From contig NZ_JALBWV010000007.1 in assembly GCF_022678645.1 (NCBI RefSeq), forward strand, positions 1 through 64,000: DNA of 64,000 bases, given 5' to 3'. The DNA is from Saccharopolyspora soli (lineage in GTDB: Bacteria > Actinomycetota > Actinomycetes > Mycobacteriales > Pseudonocardiaceae). Position 1 is the first letter of the stretch. Every line of letters begins with the position of its first letter. A program made the position numbers and the translations under genes. The notes below the pieces were generated by a model. It searched no databases. It was not told the origin of the DNA and saw only the letters and a list, made by a program, of their open reading frames with translations. Positions 8,503-16,531 of the stretch are shown in pieces.

Positions 8503-8690
8503 AGACTGTTTCCAGAAGTGGTTTGCGCAGCGGTGCGGGTGGCGGAACCTCAGACGCCGCCTCGACTCCGGGATCCCCGACATCATGCCAATTCACCACG
8601 TCGGAGCTGTCCTCCCGAGGAGACGCCTGAGAACCCGCGGCGGTGCGAGCTGAGTCCCACACCGCAAGCGGCTACGCCGCTTACAACACA
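8501..8690 (+). repeat. Dispersed intergenic repeat, copy A
   Basis: This shares a core with copies at 56101-56282 and 58047-58225: GGAACCTCAGACGCC, then GGGATCCCCGACATCATG, then GACGCCTGAGAACCCGCGG, in the same order and near-identical spacing. A hairpin AAGCGGC-TAC-GCCGCTT (8666-8682) closes it, as in the other two. It begins inside the stop codon of the PrmC-like gene and fills the gap to the next gene. Its opening AAAGACTG...GGTTTGCG is shared with the degenerate copy at 15350. Confidence 0.8.
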
Positions 8691-8711
8691 GGCTCCAGGC
8701 GAGCCGGGCGT

Positions 8712-9242
8712 TCAGCGCTGGGCTTCGCGGTGCTTGGCGGCCATGGTCACGTAGTGCTCGGCGGCGATTTTCAGGCGGGCCTGCTCCTCGGCGGTCAGTG
8801 CGCGGCGAACCTTGCCGGGAGTCCCGGCGACCATCGAGCCCGGCGGGATCTCGGTGCCTTCCAGGATCACCGCACCGGCGGCGACCAGGGACCCGGCGCC
8901 GATGCGGGCACCGTTGAGCACCACCGCGCCCATCCCGATCAGGCAGTCGTCCTCCACGGTGCAGCCGTGCAAGACCGCTTTGTGCCCGACGGTGACCCTG
9001 GTTTTGATCTCGGCCGGGAAACCGGGGTCGGCGTGCACCACGCAGCCGTCCTGGATGTTGCTCTCGGCGCCGACGCTGATGTTCTCGCGGTCCCCGCGCA
9101 GCACGGTGTTGTACCAGATGCTGGCACCGGCGGCCAGGCGCACGCGCCCGATGAGCGCCGCACCGTGCGCCACGAACGCCGCCGGGTCGATCTGCGGACT
9201 GATCCCGTCGATGGTCAGGGTGAACGACTGCCCTGCGCTCAC
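8712..9242 (-). CDS. Gamma-carbonic anhydrase family protein
   Basis: A 176-residue left-handed beta-helix protein with hexapeptide repeats. The putative zinc histidines are in GCVVHADPG and in VTVGHKAVLHGCTV, matching the three-His pattern of gamma-carbonic anhydrases; catalytic activity is unproven in many homologues. The GTG start at 9242 overlaps the TGA of the GntR gene as GTGA, so the two are translationally coupled. Genes of this family often travel with CoA-transferase or acyl-CoA catabolic genes, as here, where a possible role is binding a CoA ester or handling carbon dioxide. Confidence 0.83.
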   Translation of the reverse strand: MSAGQSFTLTIDGISPQIDPAAFVAHGAALIGRVRLAAGASIWYNTVLRGDRENISVGAESNIQDGCVVHADPGFPAEIKTRVTVGHKAVLHGCTVEDDCLIGMGAVVLNGARIGAGSLVAAGAVILEGTEIPPGSMVAGTPGKVRRALTAEEQARLKIAAEHYVTMAAKHREAQR

Positions 9243-9997
9243 TTGCCCTCCTGGTTCTCGCGTTGCCGCCGCAGCCACTGCAGCGACGCCTCGGTGTGTC
9301 CGTCCACTTTGGTCTCGATGCCGTCCAGGAAGGCGCGGTCGCCGTGCACGGCGAGTTCGGCGAGCACCGCGTCGGGATCGCCGCCTTCGATGATCTTCAG
9401 CAGCCGCTGGTGGCGGGCCAGGTCACCGGCGAGGGTTTCCCGGTCCCGGCGGGCCCGCCGGTTGAGCGCCATGGACATCAGCACCTGCAGTTGCAGCGAC
9501 CGGTACGCCTCCTCCAGGCGCTGGTGCCCGGACAGGCCGACCACGGACAGGTGGAACTCGAAGGAGCATTCCCGGTAGCCCGGTTCGTCACCGGCGTCGA
9601 CGGCGTCGCCCATCCGCTGCAACGCCTGCGCGCAGCGGCGCAACCGGGCGGGATCGGTGACCGGGACCCCCAACCGCACCGCGAGGCGTTCGAATTCGGC
9701 GCGCAGCGTGCAGATCTCGTAGATGTCGTGCAGCGTCAGCGGGGTCACGATCACGCCCTTGCGCGGCACCTGCCGCACCAGCCCTTCGCGTTCCAGGACC
9801 CGCAGCGCTTCGCGCAGCGGCGGGCGGCTGATGCCCAGTTCGTGGGTCAGCCGGTTTTCCACGATGCGCTGCCCGCCCAGCAGCTCGCCGCCGATGATCA
9901 TGCGGCGCAGCGTGGCGGCGGCCAGTTCCACCAGGCTCGGGGGGCTGATGATGCTCGGGGCGCGGGTGGCGGCGGTGGGGCTGTCTTCAACGGTCAC
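9239..9997 (-). CDS. GntR-family regulator, FCD subgroup
   Basis: A 252-residue regulator. The winged helix-turn-helix includes VENRLTHELGISRPPLREAL and LEREGLVRQVPRKGVIVTPL at about residues 45-85; a helical FCD ligand domain follows, with the metal-site style DxxxH pattern. FCD regulators usually sense carboxylic acids. It is divergent from the CoA-transferase / tripartite transporter operon and coupled to the gamma-carbonic anhydrase gene, so it probably controls uptake and use of that carboxylate. Confidence 0.87.
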   Translation of the reverse strand: MTVEDSPTAATRAPSIISPPSLVELAAATLRRMIIGGELLGGQRIVENRLTHELGISRPPLREALRVLEREGLVRQVPRKGVIVTPLTLHDIYEICTLRAEFERLAVRLGVPVTDPARLRRCAQALQRMGDAVDAGDEPGYRECSFEFHLSVVGLSGHQRLEEAYRSLQLQVLMSMALNRRARRDRETLAGDLARHQRLLKIIEGGDPDAVLAELAVHGDRAFLDGIETKVDGHTEASLQWLRRQRENQEGK

Positions 9998-10181
9998 GAC
10001 CAGCAGTGTCTCCTTCCGGGGCCGGGCGCCGGGGTGCTTTGCGCGTCACCGGCGGCGCGCTGGTCCGCTTGGAGCAACCTCGACGGGTAAGCTTGTCAGC
10101 TTCATCCTGCCTGCTGTAGACAAAAGTCAGGTGATGCCGATCACGGTGTCCGGTTTTGTCCCGGATTTCTTGGAGCCGCGC
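9998..10181. promoter_or_regulatory. Divergent promoter region of gntR and CoA-transferase operon
   Basis: The 184-bp gap between two divergent starts must hold both promoters. It contains TGTAGACAA near 10115-10123, which resembles half of an FCD-GntR operator (TTGTCTACA reading the other strand). I see no complete palindrome. Assignment is tentative. Confidence 0.35.
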
Positions 10182-11399
10182 ATGACTTCCTCCCCTGCCT
10201 CCGCCCAGGCCCCGTTGCGCGGGGTGCGCGTGGTGGAGATCGGCGCGTTCATGGCCGCGCCGTTCGCGACGATGCAACTGGCCGATCTCGGCGCTGATGT
10301 CATCAAGGTGGAAAACCCGGTCGGAGGTGACCCGGTCCGCCAGAGCGGGCCGTTCCTGCACGAGCACAGTTCCCCCTTCGTCCGGCTCAACCGCAACAAG
10401 CGGTCGGTGGCGCTGGATCTGAAGACCGACGAGGGCAAACGCCTGCTGCACGCCCTGCTGGAGAGCACCGATGTGCTGGTGGAGAACCTGCGACCGGGTG
10501 CGCTGTCGGCGTTGGGGTTCGGCTACGACAGCGTGCACGCCCGCAACCCGCGGCTGGTGTACGTCTCGGCGTCCGGGTGGGGCCAGGACGGGCCGCTGGC
10601 CGCCCAGCCTGGTCTGGACATCATGGCGCAGGCCCGCGCCGGGCTGATGAGCATCACCGGCAGCCCCGGCGGCGAACCCACCAAGGTCGGGGTGCCGATG
10701 TGCGACCTGGTGTGCGGGTTGTACGCGGCGATGGCCGCGATGGCCGCCCTGCGCGCCCGCGAGCACACCGGCGAAGGCCAGCACGTGGACGTGTCGCTGT
10801 ACGAGGCGGGCGTGTCGTTCGCGGTGTGGGAGGCCGGGAACTACTTCGCCACCGGCGAGGTCGGCCGCGCGCACGGCTCGGCGCACCAGAACAGCGCCCC
10901 CTACCAGGCGGTGCGCAGCAAGGACGGGTGGGTGACCGTCGGGGCGACCACGACCAAGACCTGGCCCGCGTTCTGTCACGCCCTCGGGTTGGACGACCTG
11001 CTCGACGACGACCGCTACACCAACTCCTACGACCGCTACCAGCACCGCGACAGCCTCATCCCGGCGATCGAGGTGGCCACCACGACCCGCACCACCGCCG
11101 ACATCGTGGCGGTGCTGGTGGCCGCCGGGGTGCCGTGCGCGCCGATCGCCACCATGGACCAGGTGTTCACCGACGAACACCTCGGGCAGCGGGGGTTCTT
11201 CTGGGACGCGCCGCATCCCGAGCTCGGCGAAGTCCGCCAGATCGGCTCGCCGATGCGGATGTCGGCGACCCCGGCGCGCCGTGATGGCGCCGGGCCGCCC
11301 TTGGGCGCGCACACCGCTGAGGTGCTCGCCGGTGTCGGGGTGCCGCCCGCCGAGGTGGCGCGGTTGCGCGATTCCGGCGTGATCGCCACCGGCCAGTAG
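10182..11399 (+). CDS. CaiB/BaiF family (class III) CoA-transferase
   Basis: A 405-residue CoA-transferase that moves CoA between carboxylic acids through an aspartyl-CoA intermediate. It opens with LRGVRVVEIGAFMAAPFATM and DLGADVIKVENPVGGDPVR, family hallmarks, and the presumed nucleophilic Asp is in VGVPMCDLVCGLYAAM. ATG 10182 has GGAG six bases upstream; an upstream in-frame ATG at 10134 lacks a site. It heads an operon with a TctCBA carboxylate transporter and an enoyl-CoA hydratase, so it probably activates the imported acid to its CoA ester. Confidence 0.87.
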   Translation: MTSSPASAQAPLRGVRVVEIGAFMAAPFATMQLADLGADVIKVENPVGGDPVRQSGPFLHEHSSPFVRLNRNKRSVALDLKTDEGKRLLHALLESTDVLVENLRPGALSALGFGYDSVHARNPRLVYVSASGWGQDGPLAAQPGLDIMAQARAGLMSITGSPGGEPTKVGVPMCDLVCGLYAAMAAMAALRAREHTGEGQHVDVSLYEAGVSFAVWEAGNYFATGEVGRAHGSAHQNSAPYQAVRSKDGWVTVGATTTKTWPAFCHALGLDDLLDDDRYTNSYDRYQHRDSLIPAIEVATTTRTTADIVAVLVAAGVPCAPIATMDQVFTDEHLGQRGFFWDAPHPELGEVRQIGSPMRMSATPARRDGAGPPLGAHTAEVLAGVGVPPAEVARLRDSGVIATGQ

Positions 11400-11504
11400 C
11401 GGCCGCGCTGACCTCACTGGTGCGGTGCTGGCCTGGCCAGGCCGCGCGAAGTTCTTCTGCAACCACCTGCTTTTGGTTTCCGCGACGCAGCTCAAGGAGG
11501 AGCG

Positions 11505-12488
11505 ATGCGCGCGTTGTTTCTGGCCCGTGGCGTGCTGGCCGCGGTGTGCACGGCGGCGCTGGTGGGTGCGTGTGGCACCGGCGCCGCCGGGCGGGACAGC
11601 TCCGGTACCGGCGGGCCGCGGCCGGTGGGGAACGTGACGATGGTGGTGCCCTTCGCCGCCGGTGGCGGCAGTGACATCGCCGGGCGTGCGATGGCCGACG
11701 GGTTGGTGTCGGTGCAGCCGGACCTGCGGATCAACGTCGACAACCGGGAGGGCGGCCAGGGCGCGGTGGGCTACTCCTACTTCCTGGCCAAGGCCGGGTC
11801 GCCGAACTACCTGCTGGCCACCGAGACGTCCCTGCTGTCGTTGCCGCTGAGCGTGGACGTGGCGTTCTCCTACCGCAGCTTCACGCCGATCATGAAGGTC
11901 GGCGAGGACTACACGTTGCTGGTGGCGCGGCCGGATTCGCCGATCACCGGTTGCGCGGACGCGGTGGCGCAAAGCCGCCAGCGGCGGGTGCTGGCCGGGA
12001 TTTCCGGCGCGGTGGGACCGGACGCGGTGGTGTTCTCGCAGCTGGAACGGGTGGCGGGCGCGGATGTCGACACGGTGCCCTACGAGGGTGGCGGGGAGGC
12101 CGTCGCCGCGGTGCTGGGCGGCCAGGTGGAGTTGGCGTCGCTGAACCCCAGCGAGGTCATCGGCCAGTTGCGCGCCGGGCAGCTCAAGGCGTTGTGCGTC
12201 TTCGCCGACCAGCGCTACACCTACCCGGAACTGGCCGCGGTGCCCACCTCGGTGGAGCAGGGCGTGCCGGTGACGTTCGCGCAGTTCCGCGGGATGATCG
12301 CACCGGGCGGGCTCAATCCGCAGGCCGCCGAGTACTGGATCGACGCGGCCCGCCGCTTCGCCCAATCCCCCGCCTACACCGACTACGTCGAGTCGGAGTA
12401 CCTGCAGCCGCGAGTGGCCTTCGGCGCGGAGTTCGGCGCGTATTTGCAGGACAGCGAGAAGCTGCTGGCGCAGGTGGTGCGGCGATGA
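11505..12488 (+). CDS. tctC: Tripartite tricarboxylate transporter solute-binding lipoprotein (TctC family)
   Basis: A 327-residue extracytoplasmic binding protein. The signal peptide ends in the lipobox LVGAC at about residues 19-23, so it should be lipid-anchored outside the membrane. VTMVVPFAAGGGSDIAGRAM is the typical TctC/Bug entry motif. It delivers a carboxylate to the TctB-TctA membrane complex encoded next; its stop overlaps the tctB start as ATGA. A GGAGG-type site precedes ATG 11505. The substrate is unknown; the neighbouring CoA-transferase suggests an organic acid. Confidence 0.87.
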   Translation: MRALFLARGVLAAVCTAALVGACGTGAAGRDSSGTGGPRPVGNVTMVVPFAAGGGSDIAGRAMADGLVSVQPDLRINVDNREGGQGAVGYSYFLAKAGSPNYLLATETSLLSLPLSVDVAFSYRSFTPIMKVGEDYTLLVARPDSPITGCADAVAQSRQRRVLAGISGAVGPDAVVFSQLERVAGADVDTVPYEGGGEAVAAVLGGQVELASLNPSEVIGQLRAGQLKALCVFADQRYTYPELAAVPTSVEQGVPVTFAQFRGMIAPGGLNPQAAEYWIDAARRFAQSPAYTDYVESEYLQPRVAFGAEFGAYLQDSEKLLAQVVRR

Positions 12489-12970
12489 CGGATCAGCGGT
12501 TGGGCCAGGTGGTGCTCTTCAGCGGGCTGACGCTGGTGGGCGCGGGTTTCGCGGTCAGCGCGCTGGGATATGGCGTGCTGCTGCCGGAGTCGCGGATCGG
12601 GCCGGGTTTCCTGCCCTTGGTGGCCGGTGGGCTGCTGGCGGTGCTGTCAGCGCTGCTGCTGGTCGAGCAGCTGCGGCGGCCGGGACAGGCCGAAGCCGAG
12701 CGCGGCACCGACGATTTCGGGCGCAGCCCGGCACAGCGGATGTGGATCCTGCGGCGGGTGTTCGCGCTGCTGCCCGCGGCGCTGCTGGTGGTGCCGGTGG
12801 TGGGCATGGTCACCGCGTTCGGGCTGCTGGTACTGGTGATCTCGACCTGGCTGGAGCGGCGGCGGGTGCTGCCCGCGCTGGCGTTGTCCGCGGTGTCGGC
12901 GGCGGCGATGCACGTGATCTTCGCGGTGGTGTTGCGGGTGCCGCTGCCCACCGGCGTGTTCGGGTTCTAG
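12485..12970 (+). CDS. tctB: Tripartite tricarboxylate transporter small membrane subunit (TctB family)
   Basis: A 161-residue membrane protein with four predicted hydrophobic segments: about residues 8-26, 42-60, 88-118 (two close helices) and 128-150. Size, topology and position between tctC and tctA identify the small TctB subunit. ATG 12485 overlaps the tctC stop. Sequence similarity in this family is weak, so the call rests largely on context. Confidence 0.83.
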   Translation: MTDQRLGQVVLFSGLTLVGAGFAVSALGYGVLLPESRIGPGFLPLVAGGLLAVLSALLLVEQLRRPGQAEAERGTDDFGRSPAQRMWILRRVFALLPAALLVVPVVGMVTAFGLLVLVISTWLERRRVLPALALSAVSAAAMHVIFAVVLRVPLPTGVFGF

Positions 12971-13061
12971 GCGGGATGCCGATGCGCACCACGACACTTT
13001 CGCCTGAAGCCGCTTTCCGTCAACTTCCTGCCGCGCACCTTCTCAACCCGCGGAGGCGCAC

Positions 13062-14585
13062 GTGATCGATAACTTGTTGTTGGGCTTATCGACGGCGTTG
13101 ACTCCGACGAACCTGTTGTGGTGCTTCGTCGGGGTGGTGCTGGGCACCGTGATCGGGTTGCTGCCCGGTCTGGGTTCAAGCACGGGTGTGGCGATCCTGA
13201 TCCCGTTGACGTTGACCGTGGAGCCGGTGACGGCGCTGATCATGCTGGCCGGGATCTACTACGGCTCGCAGTACGGCGGCACCATCACATCGGTGCTGCT
13301 GTCCACACCGGGCGAGGCGGCCAGCGTGGTGACCACCTTGGACGGTTACCAGATGGCCCGGCAGGGCCGGGCCGGTGCGGCGCTGGCGATCGCGGCCATC
13401 GGGTCGTTCGCCGCGGCAATCCTCTCCCTGGTCCTGCTGGCCGCGCTGGCACCACCGTTCGCGGCGTTCGCGCTGCGGTTCGGGCCGCCGGAGAACCTGG
13501 CGGTGATGGTGCTGGCGCTGGTGACGATGGTGGTGCTGTCCACCGGGTCGAAGCTGCGGGCCGCGGCGATGGCGTGCGCGGGGGTGCTCCTGGCGTGCGT
13601 GGGCATCGACGCGGGCACCGGCGAGGCCCGCTACACCTTCGGCAACATCAACCTGCTCTCCGGCATCCCCTACATCGAGGTGGTCATCGGCCTGTTCGCC
13701 GTCGGCGAGGTGCTGTACCAGATCCGGGTGGGTGCGGCCACGCCGATCCGGGCACGGTTTCGGGACCTGGTGATCCGCCGCCGCGACATCCGCGATTCCG
13801 CCGGGGCGATCGGCCGCGGCAGCGTCATCGGATTCCTGCTGGGCACGCTGCCCGGTGCCGGGTCGACGCTGGCGTCGTTCATGGCCTACGGGCTGGAAAA
13901 ACGCCTGTCGCGCAATGCCGCGCAGTTCGGGCACGGCGCGATCCAGGGGGTGGCGGCGCCGGAGAGCGCCAACAACGCCGCCGCCAACGCCAACTTCATC
14001 CCGACGTTGACGCTGGGCATCCCCGGCGGGGCGACCACGGCGGTGCTGCTGGGCGCGTTGACGGTTTACGGAGTGCAGCCGGGACCGCTGCTGTTCGAGG
14101 AGCAGCCGGAGTTGGTGTGGGGTCTGCTGGTGTCGTTCTTCATCGGCAATGTGATCCTGCTGGTGCTCAACCTGCCGTTGGCGCCGGTGTTCGCGCAGTT
14201 GCTGCGCATCCCCTACGCCTATCTGTACCCGCTGATCCTGTTCACCAGCTTCGTCGGCGCCTACGCCATCGACAACAACTTCTTCAGCGTGTGGCTGGTG
14301 CTGATCTTCGGGATCATCGGCTACGGCATGAAGCGCTTCGACCTGCCCATGGCGCCGCTGGTGGTCGGCGTGGTCATCGGGGCGCTGTTCGAGAAGGCAC
14401 TGGTGCAGTCCTCAGCGCTGCTGGACGGCAACCTGTGGCTGGTCCTGACCAAACCGATCGCGGTGGTGATCCTGGCGCTGGCACTGGTGCTGCTGGCCGG
14501 TCCGGTGCTCACCCGCCGCGTCCGCTCATTCCTCCGGCCACCCACCCCGGAGGAATCCCGCACCGAGGAGAAACACAATGTCTGA
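13062..14585 (+). CDS. tctA: Tripartite tricarboxylate transporter large permease (TctA family)
   Basis: A 507-residue permease with about twelve membrane segments. Family motifs are plain: GVVLGTVIGLLPGLGSSTGV near the N-terminus, IYYGSQYGGTITSVLLSTPG at about residues 64-83 and FIPTLTLGIPGGATTAVLLG near residue 310. GTG 13062 follows CGGAGG. It forms the ion-driven channel with TctB and takes substrate from TctC. Its end overlaps the start of the enoyl-CoA hydratase gene by eight bases, showing coupling. Confidence 0.9.
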   Translation: MIDNLLLGLSTALTPTNLLWCFVGVVLGTVIGLLPGLGSSTGVAILIPLTLTVEPVTALIMLAGIYYGSQYGGTITSVLLSTPGEAASVVTTLDGYQMARQGRAGAALAIAAIGSFAAAILSLVLLAALAPPFAAFALRFGPPENLAVMVLALVTMVVLSTGSKLRAAAMACAGVLLACVGIDAGTGEARYTFGNINLLSGIPYIEVVIGLFAVGEVLYQIRVGAATPIRARFRDLVIRRRDIRDSAGAIGRGSVIGFLLGTLPGAGSTLASFMAYGLEKRLSRNAAQFGHGAIQGVAAPESANNAAANANFIPTLTLGIPGGATTAVLLGALTVYGVQPGPLLFEEQPELVWGLLVSFFIGNVILLVLNLPLAPVFAQLLRIPYAYLYPLILFTSFVGAYAIDNNFFSVWLVLIFGIIGYGMKRFDLPMAPLVVGVVIGALFEKALVQSSALLDGNLWLVLTKPIAVVILALALVLLAGPVLTRRVRSFLRPPTPEESRTEEKHNV

Positions 14586-15351
14586 CGAGTTGCTGGTCAC
14601 CCGCGACGGCGCGGTACTGCAGGTGACGTTCAACCGGCCGCGGCAGCGCAACGCGATGAGCTGGCAGATGTACGACGGGCTGGTCGCGGCGTGCGAGGCG
14701 GCCGAAGCCGACGACGACATCCGGGTGATGGTGTTGCGCGGCGCCGGTGACGAGGCGTTCGTGGCCGGAACCGACATCGCCCAGTTCGCCGAGTTCACCA
14801 GCGGCGACGACGGCGTGGCGTACGAGAACAAGATGGAAGCGGTGCTGGAGCGGCTGGAATCCACCACGGTGCCCACGGTGGCGGCGATCTCCGGGTTCTG
14901 CGTGGGCGCGGGCATCGCGTTGGCGGCGGTGTGCGACATCCGGGTGTCCACTGTGACCGGACGTTTCGGGGTGCCGGTGGCGCGCACGCTGGGCAACTGC
15001 CTGGCCATGAACACCTATTCGCTGCTGGTGTTCCACCTCGGGCCCGCGCGGGCCAAGGACATGCTGCTGCGGGCGCGGCTGTTCAGCGCGCAGGAAGCGC
15101 ACGCGGCCGGGTTCGTCGCGGAAGTGTGCGAGGTCGACGAACTGGACGCGACCGTGGCGGGCGTGGTGGACCGGCTGGTGCAGCACGCGCCGCTGACGAT
15201 GTGGGCGTCCAAGGAAGCGGTGCGCAGGCTGCGGAAGGCGAACCTGCCCGACGGCGACGACCTGGTGCGCACGGTGTTCGGCAGCGACGACTTCCGCCAC
15301 GGAGTGCGCGCCTTCCTCGACAAAACCCCCCGCAACTGGACCGGCCACTAG
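14578..15351 (+). CDS. Enoyl-CoA hydratase/isomerase family protein
   Basis: A 257-residue crotonase-fold protein. The oxyanion-hole segments are VAGTDIAQFAEF (about 62-73) and SGFCVGAGIALAAVCDIRVS (about 103-122). The segment where classical hydratases carry their first catalytic Glu reads FGVPVARTLGNCLAM, and the second Glu position looks like Asp (AKDML), so standard hydration is not assured; isomerase, lyase or decarboxylase activity is possible. ATG 14578 overlaps the end of tctA. It is the last gene of the CoA-transferase/TctCBA operon and should act on the CoA ester formed there. Confidence 0.84.
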   Translation: MSDELLVTRDGAVLQVTFNRPRQRNAMSWQMYDGLVAACEAAEADDDIRVMVLRGAGDEAFVAGTDIAQFAEFTSGDDGVAYENKMEAVLERLESTTVPTVAAISGFCVGAGIALAAVCDIRVSTVTGRFGVPVARTLGNCLAMNTYSLLVFHLGPARAKDMLLRARLFSAQEAHAAGFVAEVCEVDELDATVAGVVDRLVQHAPLTMWASKEAVRRLRKANLPDGDDLVRTVFGSDDFRHGVRAFLDKTPRNWTGH

Positions 15352-15430
15352 AGACTGCTTCAGACGCGGTTTGCGGGGAGCGGAACCTCAGAGGCTTTCT
15401 CGCTGTGGGATCTCCGACATCATGAATGCC
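15350..15430 (+). repeat. Dispersed intergenic repeat, degenerate copy D
   Basis: It starts in the stop codon of the hydratase gene and shares with copy A the opening AGAGACTG..TTC, GGTTTGCG, GCGGAACCTCAGA and CCGACATCATG in the same order. The second half of the element and its hairpin are missing. It is clearly diverged. Confidence 0.6.
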
Positions 15431-15524
15431 TGAAATCGCTAGGATATTTGTCGTGCTTTGACGTCCGCGTGGCCCGCCCGCTGCTCCTTCGTTGCTCGGT
15501 TCATTCGTCACGACGGAGGAGTAG

Positions 15525-16439
15525 ATGTCGTTTTCCCTGGTGGTTCCAGCTGAGTTGGCGGCCACCCATCGCAGGGTTTTCGGTTCAGCGGAGTGGATCG
15601 ACGCGCTGCCCCGGTTGGCCGGGCAGCGCGTGGCGGCGTGGGATCTGCGGCTCGACGGGGCGCCCCGGCACGGCATGGTGGCGTTGGTGCTGCCGGTGCT
15701 GCGCGCCGACGGCACGCCCGCGGTGTTGAAGCTGCAACCAGTCACCGACGACACCGTCGGCGAACCGGTGGGTTTGCGGGCCTGGGCCGGGCGGGGCGCG
15801 GTGCGGCTGCTGGAGCACGACCCGGCATCCGGAAGCATGCTGCTGGAACGCCTGCAACCGCGCTCACTGGCCGACGTCGACGATGATCTCGCCGCGCTGC
15901 GGCTGCTGTCCGAACTCCTGGCGAGGCTGAGCGCGCTGCCCGCACCCACCGGGCTGCGGCGGCTGGCCGACATCGCCGCCGCGATGCTCACCCAACTCGA
16001 CCGCGCGTGCGCGCGGCTGGCCGATCCGGGGCAGCAGCGGCTGCTGCGCCACTGCGCGGGCGCGGTCGCCGACCTGCTCGACGAACCCGGCGACCAGTTG
16101 CTGCACTGGGACCTGCACTACGAGAACGTGCTGGCCGGGCAGCGGGAACCGTGGCTGGCCATCGATCCGCAACCGATGGCCGGTGACCCCGGATTCGAAC
16201 TGCTGCCCGCCCTGGACAACCGGTGGGACGACATCGTCGCCACCGGCGACATCACCGCCGCCGTGCGGCGCCGGTTCGCGGTCCTGGTCGAAACCCTGGG
16301 CCTGGACCGGCAACGGGCGGCGGGCTGGACGTTGGGGCGGGTGCTGCAGAACTGCCTGTGGGACATCGACGACGGCGCCACCACCCTGGACGCGGTGCAG
16401 GTCGCCATCGCGCAAGCCCTGGTCCCGCTGGGCCCGTGA
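15525..16439 (+). CDS. Aminoglycoside/hydroxyurea antibiotic-resistance kinase family
   Basis: A 304-residue kinase of the APH(6)/hydroxyurea phosphotransferase family, which inactivates small drugs by phosphorylation; the true substrate here is unknown. The catalytic (Brenner) motif reads LLHWDLHYENVL at about residue 196, keeping His, Asp and Asn, with Trp in place of the usual Gly. The metal-binding region is LAIDPQPMAGDPGFEL. ATG 15525 has a strong GGAGGAG site. It stands alone between a repeat copy and the glutamate dehydrogenase gene. Resistance is possible but not shown. Confidence 0.8.
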   Translation: MSFSLVVPAELAATHRRVFGSAEWIDALPRLAGQRVAAWDLRLDGAPRHGMVALVLPVLRADGTPAVLKLQPVTDDTVGEPVGLRAWAGRGAVRLLEHDPASGSMLLERLQPRSLADVDDDLAALRLLSELLARLSALPAPTGLRRLADIAAAMLTQLDRACARLADPGQQRLLRHCAGAVADLLDEPGDQLLHWDLHYENVLAGQREPWLAIDPQPMAGDPGFELLPALDNRWDDIVATGDITAAVRRRFAVLVETLGLDRQRAAGWTLGRVLQNCLWDIDDGATTLDAVQVAIAQALVPLGP

Positions 16440-16531
16440 GCGGTCTAACTGCCCTACCCGCCCCAGGTGGCGGCGGATGAGACTGGTCGATGTCGCAGCG
16501 CTCGGTGTCGCAGCCGAGGAGGCAAGGCGCC

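Noticed and set aside
8518-8754. Short protein VRVAEPQTP... readable in the repeat copies
   Set aside because: The frame is broken differently in each copy and lacks a conserved start and stop, so the similarity reflects the repeated DNA rather than a gene.
9987-12365. A minus-strand open frame of about 790 codons over the CoA-transferase and tctC genes
   Set aside because: Shadow frame; the plus strand has family motifs, a lipobox and ribosome sites.
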